Positions 1 to 11,929 of a stretch of 64,000 bases of DNA are shown here, piece after piece. The stretch covers positions 434,001 through 498,000 of the forward strand of contig JBDJPA010000011.1 in assembly GCA_039654915.1 (NCBI GenBank), read 5' to 3'. The notes under the pieces were generated by a model that had not been told where the DNA came from, made no database searches, and worked only from the letters and a program-made list of their open reading frames with translations. This stretch comes from Aquilaria yunnanensis (Eukaryota > Streptophyta > Magnoliopsida > Malvales > Thymelaeaceae). Position 1 is the first letter of the stretch; every line of letters begins with the position of its first letter. Position numbers and translations under genes: made by a program.

Positions 1-580
1 AAGAAACTTTATTAAATGAAATAGTGATTACAAACGAAAAGCTTTGCATTGGCCAACAAACTAGTAACCATAATGCAAAGACCCAATCTGAATTGTTTCT
101 AATACACCCTTACAACCAAAGCAAATCCATCATACTACCCTTTCAAAGTGTAGGCAGGATTTAAACACCAGTTTGATCGTAACAACTTTAATTTTGGAGA
201 ACTATTCAAATCCAAATGTACGAACAACTTTGAATTTGGAAGAAGACTTCTGGTAGCCTGAAATGTTTACCTTCAAACAACAATTTGTTTCTTACTTTCC
301 AAATAGGCTAACCTGCCACTTGCACCAATGCTTTCCAGCCAAGAGTTTGAACTTTAAATTGTATGCCCTATGGTTTCAGTTGAAGGATTTGGGATAACTA
401 TATGTGATGTTGAAGATCAAATTGCCACCACCTGAAAAATTGATGCCAAATAGCTGCTGCAAATGAACAGAGAGAGATAATATAGTTTATTGATTTAGAT
501 TCCATGCCACACAAGGCACACGAGACATTAGAAATTCGCACTCCATGAATCAACAAGTTGAGTTTTGTTGGCAGCTGGTT

Positions 581-2150
581 CTAAAGCGCCCTCCAAGACA
601 ATAAATTGATTTTCTTTGGAACTAAAGAGTTTGAGTATTCAATTGGATGGTCAAAATTTGAATAAAGCAACAAACAGTCAACATCTTTGCTTAAAACTCT
701 GACAAAAAAATTTTCATCAAGCCCAAGCTCCCAATTGCATTTATCTTTGTTCCCTATAGATATATTAGAGTTACTTAAAAGATGAGTTAGGTCAACCATC
801 TCTCCACTTTCTTTATCGCGAGGTAGTCTTCTCCAACACCAATTCCAACGCTAAACACCTTTTGCCCAACTCCTTATCTCGCAAGTTTTACAATACTTAT
901 ATACTTCTAAGGAAAACAATCTAGGAAATAACTCACATAATTTTCTCTCACCAACCCAATGATCTTTCCAAACTCTAACATCTTCCTCATTCCCAACTTT
1001 CCACAAAAAAAAAAAAATATTAAAAAAGATATCCAAGTTCTCCAATTCCGAGCCTACCTTCTCTAATTAACCCCAAACCGAACCAAATCTTCCCACAAAC
1101 TGATCATTTCCAAACCCCCTCATCTCCATATAAATATACAATTACCTTAAGCCACAAAGCCTCTTTTTCATTCAAGAAACACCACTACCATTTCCTAAAA
1201 AGAACCAAGTTTTTCCCATCTAAACTACCCATGCTCAACCCTCCCAACTCAAAAAGAACTAAATCTTTCTCCAAGCTACCCAAGCTATCTTCCTACCCTC
1301 CCTACCCCAGAATCCCCCAAAAGAAATTTTGATGCAAACTCTCAAGTGTTCTCAAAACTCTCATAGGGGCTCAAAACATGGATTAGTAATAAAGGGGAAG
1401 GCTTGCCAATATAGACTTCACTGGTGTTAATCGACCACCAAATGACAAGTTATTTGCTTTCCAACCACTCAATTTCTTTTTCACTTTTTCAACAGCGTGA
1501 CTCCAATATGCTTCTGTCATCATATTTACTCCAACTTGAAACCCAATACACTAAAAAGGAAATTTTTATGCCTAACAATTCAGTTTGCTTATTGTTGCCT
1601 CTACAATAGAAAAATGCACCTCATTCCATAGAGCCTGCTCTTCTGAAGATTTATTTTTAGGCTTGAAGAGAGTTGAAAACAACAAAGTAGCCTATTTAAA
1701 TTTAACAAATTATCTATAGACCAACTACTAATGAGCAAACTGAAGATGAAAGATTTCCAAATTATTTCCAGCAATCCTCACCCCTTGGTACACTTCTTTT
1801 TTAACAGGTTCAGCCATAATAATATTAAGAGATTCAGCTGCTATTAGAAATAAGAAAGGTGAAAGGGGATCACCTTGACGTAATCCCTTTTGAGGCTTAA
1901 ATTGATGTGTGGGGCTTCCATTGGCTAGTATCAAAATGGATGTTGATGAAATACATTCAAAAATCCATGTTCTCCACTTTTTACCAAAGCCCATTTGGCT
2001 CATCATGGAGTCAAGAAACTTCCAATTTATATAGTCACATGCCTTTTCGAAGTCAACTTTGAATAGCAACAACTACCTTCTAAATCAATTTGCATAGTCA
2101 ACTAACTCATTAGCCACAAGTGCTCCATCCAATGTTTGTCTTAAACTTTC
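581..2150 (-). pseudogene. Decayed LINE (non-LTR retrotransposon) reverse transcriptase relic
   Basis: Pieces of a plant LINE ORF2 occur in the expected order on the minus strand, in shifting frames. Around 2,085-2,150 is an N-terminal RT segment ending QTLDGALVANELVDYAN. At 1,728-2,072 come FEKACDYINWKFLD and GLRQGDPLSPFLFLI, the RT fingers/palm signature. At about 1,250-1,520 is WKANNLSFGGRLT, the usual post-RT segment. At 581-1,045 is a zf-RVT-like region (VRVWKDHWVG, then KKINLLSWRAL). The catalytic (Y/F)ADD box is destroyed: the reading frame ends HLQFAH followed by a stop near 1,728. Stops and frameshifts elsewhere confirm it is dead. No endonuclease domain is visible, so the copy is 5'-truncated. 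Class assignment is secure from these motifs; exact ends are not defined. Confidence 0.85.
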
Positions 2151-3080
2151 TTTATTTGATTTGATCAGATTCTGGCAGATCTGGTTAATAGATCCATAAC
2201 ATTTCCGTTCAGGTAAGATTTGCGACATTCCTATCCTAGGAGAACCCATTTCTTGTTTAAACTCTATTCTCGATCCACAATGTATATAAGATGTACGTTT
2301 CCTCACGTTTTTTTTATCAAGTCGGCATGCACGACACGAATTAATGCCATCAAGCTGTTGTATATTACCACCTGAATACAATTTATTAGTAAAAGCAAAG
2401 TTAAGAATAGCATCAGCATATGGCTTAGTAAGCATTTGAGGCTTCAAGAGCTTCAGTAAGCATTTTGGTGGACAGCCCTTTAATCACCAGCAAATAAAGG
2501 GCCATCACCCTCCTCAATTAAGAAATATCAGAATAAGATCCAAAAGCCAAAACCAAGTCAGGCGATCTCTAGCGAAATGGATACCTGGAAAATGAGTCTA
2601 AAGGAGACGGTACCAGCCTTCATAAATTTGTTGACACTTGAAGACCACAGGAATTAGGACTATCCACCGAAATCTTGAGACACATCATCACGATCCATCT
2701 CCAAGATAGCTCTTATAATATAGGCAAAATAATAAAAAAAACCAGAACAAAAAGAAATTAAAGGAGAACTTGAAAAAAAATTTACCTATGAACCTTATGG
2801 AAGAGAAAAGCGGCAGGAAAAGAGCATAATAGCTAAGATTTTGTAAAATGTAACTGCAGCATTCAAATGTTTGGGGGTCTTAGAAAAACAAAAAGACATG
2901 CTGAACTCCTGCATTAGGTTTAGCCCACATGTACGTATCCCCCCTTTGAGTGCACGTATCAATGGAACTTCGAAATATACAAGTGTTTGAATGAAACAAA
3001 AAGGAAAAATTGAGGACTGCAACTGGAAGTAGCCTACTGTTTGTCATTCTTCCCACCCTTTGCTTCTCATTTTATACTAC
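2151..3080 (-). other. Unrecognised segment joined to the 5' side of the LINE relic
   Basis: Minus-strand reading continues open from 2,447 into the LINE fragment, but the part between about 2,150 and 2,447 does not resemble reverse transcriptase. It contains GINSCRACRLDKKNVRKRT and ERKCYGSINQICQNL, with several cysteines. A second open stretch lies at 2,795-3,022, and a TATA-like motif (minus TATAAAAT) lies near 3,078. I do not recognise either protein. It may be a gene fragment into which a 5'-truncated LINE inserted, or sequence carried by the LINE. It is probably not a functional gene. Confidence 0.3.
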
Positions 3081-4470
3081 AATAGATATAATACACATAT
3101 GTCTAATAACTCACTTTATACCAGTTCTTTTCTTACGCTTTGTAAGTAACTTTACCCGAGATAAAAGTGACTTGCCTTAAAGTTTGGTATTATTCATTTA
3201 CTTGATTACCGTTTCCATGGTATTGTATTTTGGTACGGATCAAGTTCCATTTTAAAACCTTTTTTACTCTTAAACTACTGTACTTTAAATACTGAAAATA
3301 CGACACACAGCTGGAGTGAATATTTTAATTTAAAAGATCATGATAAAAAAAATAACTCGATTTTTCTTGAAATTTGTTATATAAAACTTAGGTAATTAAT
3401 ATCTATGCATAAAAACGTAATTGTTAGATTAACGTGTTAGAGATTTTAGATAACTCCAAAAATTGAAAAGTGTGATGTTTATTAGTAATAGACTCTTTAA
3501 TTAAATTTATTTTTATTAGGAAAAAGTTCTTCTTTCCTAAAAATTTAATTTTTTTATTTTAGTTCTAGAATTTTTTTTTAATTCTCTAAATGAGTCCAAA
3601 AATTTTACAATTATGTAAATTTTTAATGCTAGACCTTTTAGTTTTTCTGAATGAATCATGAAAATTCCCAATTGTATAAATAATTAATCCTAAAACTTAT
3701 CATTTTTCTGAAATCCACTTCTTTTAAAATTGTCCATTAACCATATTTCAGTAAATTCAAATTGTACAACAACTTTTCCATAGTCAAATAAATTATTTAA
3801 ATTATTATTTTGACTCAATGTAGATCATGTTCATGTTTAGTAACTATCATGCAATAATTTTAGGGCTAACTATTAATATTTTAGTAAAGTTTTAATATGG
3901 AGTTAAAAAGGTTAAAATCTTTAGAATTCAGGACTAACTAAACCTGACATTTCACCTTTTCATTATAAGGTGTCGTCGAGGTAAAAAATAAGCCATCCAT
4001 CAGTGCATATGATATTAAACTTCAACTTAGGATTGCTAATATTTGTTTTCCTAATGATGTGATTGCAATAATTAAAGTCTACTAGCTACAGCCTGGAAAT
4101 CAAAAGTTGTCGTCCGTTAGGATTTGAATTTTTAATAATCAAATGAAAAAGACGCTCACAAAGTATAATTCTAATTTACGTGTTTCCCCCTTTTAACACC
4201 CATTCTCATGGGAAGATTAAGTTAGCACAAAAACTCGATTAATGAACAATAAAACTAACAATTTAAATGATTTATTAACTTAAAAAAATTACAACACAAT
4301 TTTAGTTTATTAGAAGATAGTTACCGAACAATTTAAAATTAAAATTTTAAAAAATGATACTTTACAGTTATGTTAGAGTAGCGAATTTTGCATGACTATG
4401 GACCAATATACAACAAACTTTAAAGATTTGGTACAAATATGTAATAAAATGGAGGTTGAGGGTCAACTTA
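3081..4470. other. AT-rich intergenic stretch
   Basis: There are no supported genes here. The sequence is AT-rich. Loosely repeated phrases at about 3,500-3,740 (variants of 'aattttacaattgtataaat...cttaaaacttttc') look like an old degenerate duplication. The stretch at 4,388-4,480 resembles 12,925-13,020 (shared 'gaccaatatacarcaaactt' and 'caattgacaac...gtaatta'-type blocks), so both belong to one dispersed repeat family. Confidence 0.4.
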
Positions 4471-4480
4471 CAATAGTAAT

Positions 4481-7185
4481 TAGGAAAACTACCAAAATCT
4501 CTTGAGATATAGGTGAACCTACACTTGTGTCCTCCACATTTTAAATACTTATATTTGTCCCCCCCCCCCCCCCCCCACACTAACTTCGTTAATGACTTTT
4601 AAGAAAAAAAATTCATTTTATCCTCCTAAACTTCTTAATTTCATAACTTCGCTCCCCTAAACTTTGCACCCCGTCTCCTTCATCCCTCCATGTTTCCCCA
4701 ATCACAATCATCAATCCTAAATGATTACCCACTACCAACATTATCCGTTCACAATTGCCGACCGCCTCCTGCTCCAATTCCGTCATACCAGATCACTAGC
4801 CATCTATGACCCCCACTATCCCCCACTGTCATCAACCCAAACACCTCACCCCCTCCTTCTAGCAACGGCTCTTGCTTGCCCTCTTACACATTGCCATCAT
4901 CACCACCTCCTCATGCTCTCTCAAGACCGAGCTCGCCATCATCATCACTATAGGCATCAACATGGGCACTGATACCATCCCAGCCAATTTCTCCACCCTC
5001 AACATCTCCCTTCGTAGCAATAGCAAAATTCTCCCTCCACCGACCCCTAAAATTCAAACCAAATCAGCAACCTCACGTTCCAACCATTTAGACAAGAAAT
5101 GAATTTAGGGATTCTAGGCTTTAGCTTTGAAATTTCTTAATTGGGGCTTCTTAAGTTCCCATGTCACGATTGAATTTGGTGTGCTTTTGTTCCAAAACAA
5201 GACAATGAACCAATTGAAGGACCTATTTAAAGCAGACGTTAAGGAGCAAGAAGAATCACTGCCTATTCTGGTCATCAGAAATGGCTCCACATGAAGAGAT
5301 GATTCTAGTCTAGTTTTGATGGAGGATTCGATGTCTGACTTTGGCTCGATGCAGATAGTGATTTGGATGGAGAAACAACAACTATTAAGGCTCAAAAAGA
5401 TTTGGATGGAAAAAAATTGGGCTTAGAAATTGAGTCATTTTGCAATGGATGGGTGAGGAGAGGGAGAACATCTGGTGATGGTTACGGAAGAATGCATGAT
5501 GATGAGAGAGAAGAGTAGCTTGTTAGATGCATAAGTTGGGAGATAAAATTTCTAAAAGAGAAAACCAAGATGGCAAAGTTAGGCATTTTCCCTCTTCTTT
5601 TATAACGGTGAATGAAGGAGTTAGCTTCAAAGTAGTGATGGCAATTAGGTGGGTTAGGTCGGGTTTGGGTCTAGTCATTCAAGTTTAATTCTAGTCATGC
5701 TAACATGAATTCGGGTCCAAGTCGAGTTCAGGTCAGCTTATTGGGGTTCAGGTTAAGTTGATTTCAAGCTCGGGTTGAGTTGAGTTTGGTTTATTTGGGT
5801 TTGGGTTTACTATAGGTCGAGTCAATTTCCAGTGTCGGGTAACTTCAAGTCAAGTTTCAGGTCAAATTCAGAATCGACCTTGTGTTCGCTCAGGTTACCA
5901 GTGTATAAGCCAAAATAATTAAATCGATTCAATTTTTGTTAAAATTTAAATCAAAGAATTTAATTTTTTTTGTGTGATTTAATTTAATTTAATTTTTATT
6001 TTTTAGTATATTTAATAGAAATATTCATAAAAATCTTCTTCATTATAGTTTAGTACATATTTAGATAATTTAACACTGTTGGTAATACTTGATTATTTTT
6101 TTAGACTCATACCCTCCAACTATCACTATACAGACCATTCAGATCCTCACTTAGCTATCATTCAGACATGCACTACAATAATTTTGCATGCTCATGTTCT
6201 GATGAATTTTTTTTAAAATTACTACAAAATGTAACTCAAGTTCATTATTAATAACTAAACTATAAAATTTGAAAAATTTTATATGAAAGTGCAAAGATTT
6301 GACCCATGTTATAATTATTAGGGGGTGACTAAAATGTAAATTTTCAAAATATAGGTACCTTATTGTACTATACTTAAAAGTTTAGGGATAAATGTTGTAA
6401 TTTTGACAATTATCTATCAAGATCATTAAAATTATTAAATATAAAATTTAATTGTTTTGGAAGAATTTAAATATGAGACTTACTAAATAGGAAAGTCCTT
6501 TTCCCAAACATGGGACTTATAAAATATAGAAATTCTCAAAAAATTGAAGTTATTGAATATGGAAGTCTCTACTTAAAATATAAGAACTACTAAACATGAA
6601 AGTCCAAGAAAAAAAATGGAGCTACTAAATATGAAAGTTTTCTCCCAAAGTATGAGATTTACTAGATATGAAAATCCAAAAAAATAGAAGTTATTAATTC
6701 TAGAAGTCACGTTCCCTAAATATGGAACATACTAAATGTGAAAGTCCAAAAAAATGGAAGTTGCTAAATATAGAAGCTCCTAAATATGAAAGATAATAAA
6801 AGAGGAAAATTAAGGTTTATAGTGAGAGTAAAAATTGGCACTTGTTAGGTTTAGTCATTAGGTTAGCTTGAGTTCGGGTCAAGGTAGTCTCAAGTCTTGA
6901 TCATTTCAGGTTTGAGTCAATTTAGGCTCGGGTATTTCGGATTTGGGTCACTTAGGTTTAGATTTTCTCAGATTTTCCTTCAATCGAGTTTAAGTCGAGT
7001 TGGGTATAAACATGTTCAATTTATTGACTTTTTTTATCAAATCAAATGAGTTGGGCCAGATTATCGAATTGGATCAGATTTTGTTATCTCTTTTTTAGAG
7101 GGGGTAAGTATAGCGGCATTTGTAACAAGAATGGTACAAGTGTAGGTTGGGCTATACTTCGAGAGGGTTTTGATGATTTTCCCTA
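4481..7185. mobile_element. Mutator-like (long-TIR) element, interrupted by another repeat
   Basis: The left end (from 'taggaaaactaccaaaatct', 4,481) and the reverse complement of the right end (from 7,185, 'tagggaaaatcatcaaaacc') match over about 100 bp. Shared blocks include 'cctacacttgt' and a C-rich run followed by 'ctaact' and a TTCATTCAC/TTCGTTAATGAC block. The right inverted repeat is split by the repeat at 5,633-7,091. The interior at 4,720-5,600 is richer in GC and has no recognisable gene. The left TIR contains a run of about 18 C at 4,560-4,577. Long TIRs suggest the Mutator superfamily. I find no clean target duplication, so class is inferred from TIR length only. Confidence 0.6.
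5633..7091. mobile_element. hAT-like non-autonomous repeat, copy A
   Basis: This 1.46-kb repeat starts 'tagtgatggcaa' and ends near 7,091 with 'ttttgttatctct', a degenerate inverted match. It is colinear with copy B at 30,803-33,384. Both have GGGT/TCGGGTT-rich ends (5,650-5,890 and 6,840-7,050), a shared AT-rich body, and an imperfect repeat of a roughly 30-bp phrase around 'tactaaatatgaaagtcc' (6,470-6,800). It carries no coding capacity. The TAGNGATGGCAA termini resemble hAT ends. The flanking 8-mers are not clearly duplicated, so superfamily is tentative. Confidence 0.55.
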
Positions 7186-7479
7186 ATAATTATAAGTTTA
7201 AGACCCACGGTGCGATTAACTGAATTATGAGTTCCCCTTTTGAAGTGCCAATACACAGTGCGCATCACCACCACCACTGCGAACGCAGCAAGACCTCATG
7301 TCAGGAAGAATCCGGCTCGGACACTTTTACTATCACCTCTCTTCTTATTAATTCCTGCAAAATAAATTACATTTCATTATTTACTGTTTCTTATTTTTTA
7401 TTCTTTTTGTTTTTGGCTGTCCTCTTCTCGCTCTGTCTCTCTCTCTCTCTGAACGCCAGTACTTCCCTGCTTCGTTATC

Positions 7480-7487
7480 TATAAATA
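7480..7487 (+). promoter_or_regulatory. TATA box of the SWEET1-like gene
   Basis: TATAAATA lies 173 bp upstream of the ATG at 7,660 and is followed by a pyrimidine-rich leader. A CT-rich block at 7,425-7,450 lies just upstream. Confidence 0.65.
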
Positions 7488-7659
7488 CCGTCTCCATACT
7501 TCTTGATTTCTCCGCTCACTGCTTTACTGAATTTCAAGAGAACCAATCATTGTTTCTCACACATTCCGTTATCATTCTGAAATCTTGTGTTTTCTTTTTT
7601 ATTTCCACCGGAATTAGGACGAAAGACTGGCTTTTTAGGTGGTTTACGAGTCGAAGATC

Positions 7660-7852
7660 ATGGCTTTTGCACATTTCCTGTTCGGAATTTTCGGTGGGTT
7701 TCGAATATATATTCCTCTTATTTTTTGATTTGTTCTTTCCGTAGTTCCCCTGTTTCCTTTCTCTGCTTCTGATAATACTGTTTCTGTTTTTCTTTTGTCT
7801 CTGATTTCAGGCAATGCCACCGCTTTGTTCCTCTTCCTCGCTCCGATGTAAG

Positions 7853-7909
<57 letters not shown>

Positions 7910-9400
7910 TGTTTCTGAGGATTTTCTGGAAGAAACGACTTTTTTCTTCAAGGAGGAAGAACCTACAACTTCTTTTCACGCAGAAGTTGATTCGGAAGTG
8001 AAAATAGTTGGTATAATTGCTCGCAAAGAGAAGAAGGAACTTTACTGGTGTTAAAAGTGTCTTTTTTTTTTCTCAACATTTTTTATTCAAAGACGTTAAG
8101 ATGTTTTCAATTCAATGTTTACTTCTTGTTAATACGTTTTCGGCATCAAGTACAGTGTTTTTTCGCTTTCTCTTGAACACCTCTATTAAAGCGCAATTCA
8201 CGAGCAAGAAGAGAGAAAGGCGAAAAGAAAACCGAGAGAAAATCTCAACCAGCTCCATAACTTACAAGCGGATCACTTGATTCACGCTGACTGGTTTTAT
8301 GTCAAACATGGTGTTTGATCCCGCAGCGTTACTTTCAAAAGGATCTTTAAGAACAAATCCACCGAGCAGTTCTCCGGGATCCCCTATGTCATGACGATGC
8401 TCAACTGCCTCTTCTCTGCTTGGTAATCCCCTATCTCGCTCGTTTATTTGTTTGTTCCCAAAAATACTTGATTCGGGTTGGGTTAGTGCTTAATTAGAAT
8501 CAGCCCATTTGATAACCCATCTGTTGGCAAAATAATGGTTGTTTGATTTGTCTGAGAATATGTCAAAGTCAGTCAGTTTATGGTTTGAACTTTGAAGGGG
8601 GATTCTTTCAGGTATGGGCTACCTTTTGTCTCAAAGGACAACTTGCTGGTTTCAACCGTTAATGGCGCCGGAGCAGCACTTGAAGTAGTATATGTCTTGG
8701 TGTTCATCATATATGCTCCAAAGAAGGAGAAAGTCAAAATTCTGGGGCTTTCCACTTTAGCGCTCACTGTTTTTGCTGCTGTGGCCTCAGTCTCCCTCTT
8801 TGCTCTGCATGGCAACTCCAGGATGCTCTTATGTGGCCTTGCTACTTCAATTTTCTCCATCATCATGTATGCTTCCCCTCTCTCAATCATGGTGAGCTCA
8901 GGAATCGTGAAACTTATTTGTGTGGCCCCCCATGTTTGAAATTTTAACAACTCCAACACATGGTGCTGTGGGTCTGCTTGCAGAGGCTGGTGATCAAAAC
9001 CAAGAGTGTTAAGTACATGCCATTCTTTCTATCACTCTTTGCTTTCCTCTGTGGCACTTCATGGTTTGTCTTTGGTCTGCTTGGACACGATCCTTTCGTA
9101 GCTGTGAGTCATGTTTTTGCTTAATCTTGCAAGTAGTTTTCATAAGAAAAAGATCATATTTTTATTGTTCAAGTGTGGTTGACAATGAAAATTACACAAC
9201 AGGTCCCAAATGGGGTTGGATGCGGGCTTGGAGCAATGCAGCTGATACTGTACTTTACATACAGCAACCACAAGGATGAAGGCAAGAAACAGATGAACAA
9301 TGGATCAACAGAGACGGAGATGGCAGCAACTGAGAAGCCCAACAATGACAAAGAACCCAAGCAGCCCAACAGCACCCTTCCTACTGCTGAACAAGTTTAG
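7660..9400 (+). CDS. SWEET1: SWEET1-type sugar transporter (MtN3/saliva family)
   Basis: Six exons fit GT-AG rules: 7,660-7,693, 7,811-7,847, 8,327-8,422, 8,612-8,891, 8,984-9,103 and 9,203-9,400. They join to 765 nt, or 254 residues plus stop. The protein begins MAFAHFLFGIFGNATALFLF. It holds two MtN3 triple-helix repeats: the first includes TEQFSGIPYVMTMLNCLFSAWYG, whose 'SGIPY...NC...WYG' pattern is a family hallmark; the second includes SIIMYASPLSIM and then MPFFLSLFAFLCGTSWFVFG. A hydrophilic cytosolic tail rich in K, E, N and Q follows. Seven membrane spans are expected. Overall it is closest to Arabidopsis SWEET1, a plasma-membrane glucose uniporter of clade I; length matches the family (about 250). 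Intron 2 carries a long CT run. Phases join without conflict, so the gene looks intact. Confidence 0.93.
7856..7905 (+). repeat. (CT)n microsatellite in SWEET1 intron 2
   Basis: About 24 uninterrupted CT units begin a few bases after the exon 2 splice donor (gtaagc at 7,848). The run is likely length-polymorphic. It creates long artificial open frames of R/E repeats on the opposite strand. Confidence 0.95.
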
Positions 9401-9734
9401 GTCTTTTTTTTTTTTTCTTTTGAGAGATGAACGCATTTAAATTTTATATCACCACCTTAATTAGGAGATGATCACAGGGATAGCTGGTAATGGTTTGATG
9501 AAATGTTCTCTTGCAAGAATTATATTTCGTTTTCTATTGGGATTTTCATATTCAGCAAAGGGACTTGAAGCAACAGGAGGATAATTGGTATAGACAAAGA
9601 TTTTTCTTGGGAAATGATGGACCGTCGATGAGCCTGAACCGTCTCTTAGTTTCCCGGAATGGAGAAAAACACAGTAGGAAAGTTTATAGCTTGTGATTTG
9701 AGAAAAACTTTGGTCGGTAGATGTTGGCTCAAGT
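9401..9734 (+). other. SWEET1 3' flank
   Basis: This is the 3' untranslated region and downstream sequence. It starts with a T-rich run after the stop at 9,400. No other gene is supported. The repeat at about 9,735 begins within this flank. Confidence 0.5.
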
Positions 9735-11200
9735 GCAACCAAGAGGGGGTGAATTGGTTGTATTAAAAATTTTAGTAAAATTAAATTTTACAACTAAATT
9801 TACTTAACCAAAAATCAAGAATAAACTAAGCAAGTATAAGAAAAATATAAAGCAAAATATAAAGAGAGACAAGAAAAGAGTGCATCAGGATTTATAGAGG
9901 TTCAACTCTACCAACCAGAGTCTACGTCATCTCCTCAAGCTTGCCCACTTGAGATTTCCTCTACTATCTCTTGATCAAAATTACAATGGTGTTTTCTTCA
10001 AGGTTCACACCCAACCAATCCCTAGTTTTCTCGAAGGCTCACTAGAAACCACTCCCTAGTTTTCTTCAAGGCTCACTAGAAACCACTCTACACTCAAGAA
10101 ATTCTAAGACTTGAAATGTTTACAATTTTACAAGCTCACACAATAGCACTCAAGCTAAATATACAAGTGAAAGCACAACTCTTGGCTCTTTTCTCAAATG
10201 ATGAACACTTTGATGAGTATTTGATGATGAATCTTCACTTCTAATGGCCAAGAGTTATCTCTAAGGTGTTTCTCCATGTATTTATGCTCATTTGGGGGCC
10301 AAAGAAACTTTGAAGAACCGTTGGGAAGGTCATAAATGTCTCCAAGAAAGCAGGTGACCATTGCTGTCAAATTTGACAGGTTTTTGCATCTGTCGCCCAG
10401 TTTCACCCAGATGAAATATTTTCACTTAGTTAAAAATTCTGTCTGATAACGAAATTCAATATTTGACCTCCAACGGTTATATTTGTAATTAATGAGCTGT
10501 CAGCACTTTATACACGTGGAATCTGACATGACATAAATTTATAATTATTTTTCAAAGATTTTTCGAACCGGAAACTCACGCGCAAATGTGGAATCCAAGT
10601 TTCACGCGGTTGAAAATTTTTCATTCGAATGATTTTCTTGTCCAGAAATAAAATGCTCTCGGGCTCGAAAACTAACTCCAGTTTCACTTGATTGAAAAAA
10701 TTTCACTCGAATGATTTTCTTGTCCAGAAATAAAATGCTCTTGGTTCGAAAACTGACTCCAGTTTCACCTGGTTAAAAAAATTTCACTCGAATGATTTTC
10801 TTGTCTAGAGATAAAATTTTCTCAGGTTTGAAAACTGACTCCAGTTTTACCCGGTTGAAAAAATTTCACTCGTATGATTTTCTTGTCAAGAGATAAAATT
10901 CTCTTAGGTTCGAAAACTAACTCCAGTTTCAACACGTTGAAACATTTTCACCCTGTTGAAACTGTAGCTCCAGGATTTTCTTACTTCCAAACTTTCAAAC
11001 TTCAATAAATTTTTCTCCAAAATGATTTCTTCCTTCACAAGCAATACTTGAATCAACATAAATACTTCAAATATACTTATGAAATAATTTTCCTTCCAAA
11101 GATCAAAACTTTATCAATAAAAGACCAATCTATAAATCTTTAAGTAAAGCTTTGAAACACATAAAATAAATATGTTTTATTATCATCAAAATCAAATAAA
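9735..11200. repeat. Dispersed-type repeat element with internal minisatellite
   Basis: This AT-rich block begins near 'caaccaagagggggtgaatt' and ends near 'ttattatcatcaaaatcaaa'. Such termini recur in plant intergenic repeats as I remember them, but I cannot assign a superfamily. At 9,960-10,100 the phrase 'gctcactagaaaccactc' occurs twice. An 82-bp tandem array lies at 10,599-10,972. No coding potential is recognisable, and no terminal direct or inverted repeat was found that would support an LTR or TIR class. Confidence 0.4.
10599..10972. repeat. Tandem 82-bp minisatellite, four units plus a partial
   Basis: Units lie at 10,599-10,680, 10,681-10,761, 10,762-10,843 and 10,844-10,925, with a partial fifth to about 10,972. 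Each starts 'gtttcac..g.ttgaaaa', contains 'tgattttcttgtc.agaa' and ends 'aaaact.actcca'. Units are 81-82 bp and clearly above 80% alike by eye. Confidence 0.92.
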
Positions 11201-11499
11201 TGTGAGCCATGAATGGAACAAATCCAACAGTAGACGTATACCGTGGGGGTCTGATCAATTAGGGCGCAAGTTGCAGTTGGGTCTGATGAGATTATTCATG
11301 TTTTTAGGTTTATATGGATTTTCTTTTCATTTTGTTTACACCTGTATATGTCGTCTTTAACTTTCAGAGAAGATTAAGAAAACTTTTGTTTTCAGTTTTT
11401 TTTCAAAAAAGATAAAGATGAATAATATTTATTTTATTATTTTTTTAACTAAGATATCAGATAATTTGAGACTTTCAGAAAAGGGATAAGAGCCTGATA

Positions 11500-11640
11500 T
11501 AATAAGAGTAATACTTCATCTATCTCATATATTTTACTCAATTTTTTTTGTTAGGTAGTCCCAAAACTTTTACATTATTTCTCTTTTAAGTAACTTTTTA
11601 CACTTCATTTACTATTATGCCCTTGTCTTAACCCATCTTT
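11500..11640. repeat. Possible mariner/Stowaway-type MITE end
   Basis: The phrase 'taatacttcatctatctcatatattttactc' resembles the 'ctccctccgtcccataatatttg' ends common to plant Tc1/mariner MITEs. Only one end is visible. The following 11,640-11,930 is GC-richer filler with no recognised gene. Confidence 0.3.
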
Positions 11641-11929
11641 CTCCCTCTCCCATCCCAATAGATCCCCCCCCTCTCTCTCCCTTCGGCATGGTTGCACTGC
11701 AAATTGGTGATGGAAGCGTTACCAATAGAGGCGATCAACGACATTTGTGTGATAGATGAACACGCGACCTACGGAGGAGAAATTGATAAATGCCCAATTG
11801 ACAACGGAGCTTTGATTTGAGGCAGGAGGGATGAGAAGAAGATGAAGAAGTGGACAAATCAGTTACGAGGCGACACAAATCAAGAAGGAGACGGGGATCG
11901 ATGGAGCTTGGACATAAAAAAAACGTAAA

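Noticed and set aside
2200..2447. CRACRLDKKN looks like the nuclear-receptor zinc-finger phrase CRACRLxKC
   Set aside because: Plants have no nuclear receptors, the rest of the finger is missing, and only a few residues match.
7644..7979. Long minus-strand open frames rich in R and E
   Set aside because: They are translations of the (CT)n run in SWEET1 intron 2.
9735..11200. Possible solo LTR, because it starts near 'tgttgg' and ends near 'gagcca'
   Set aside because: No 5-bp duplication flanks those points, and no primer-binding or polypurine context is visible.
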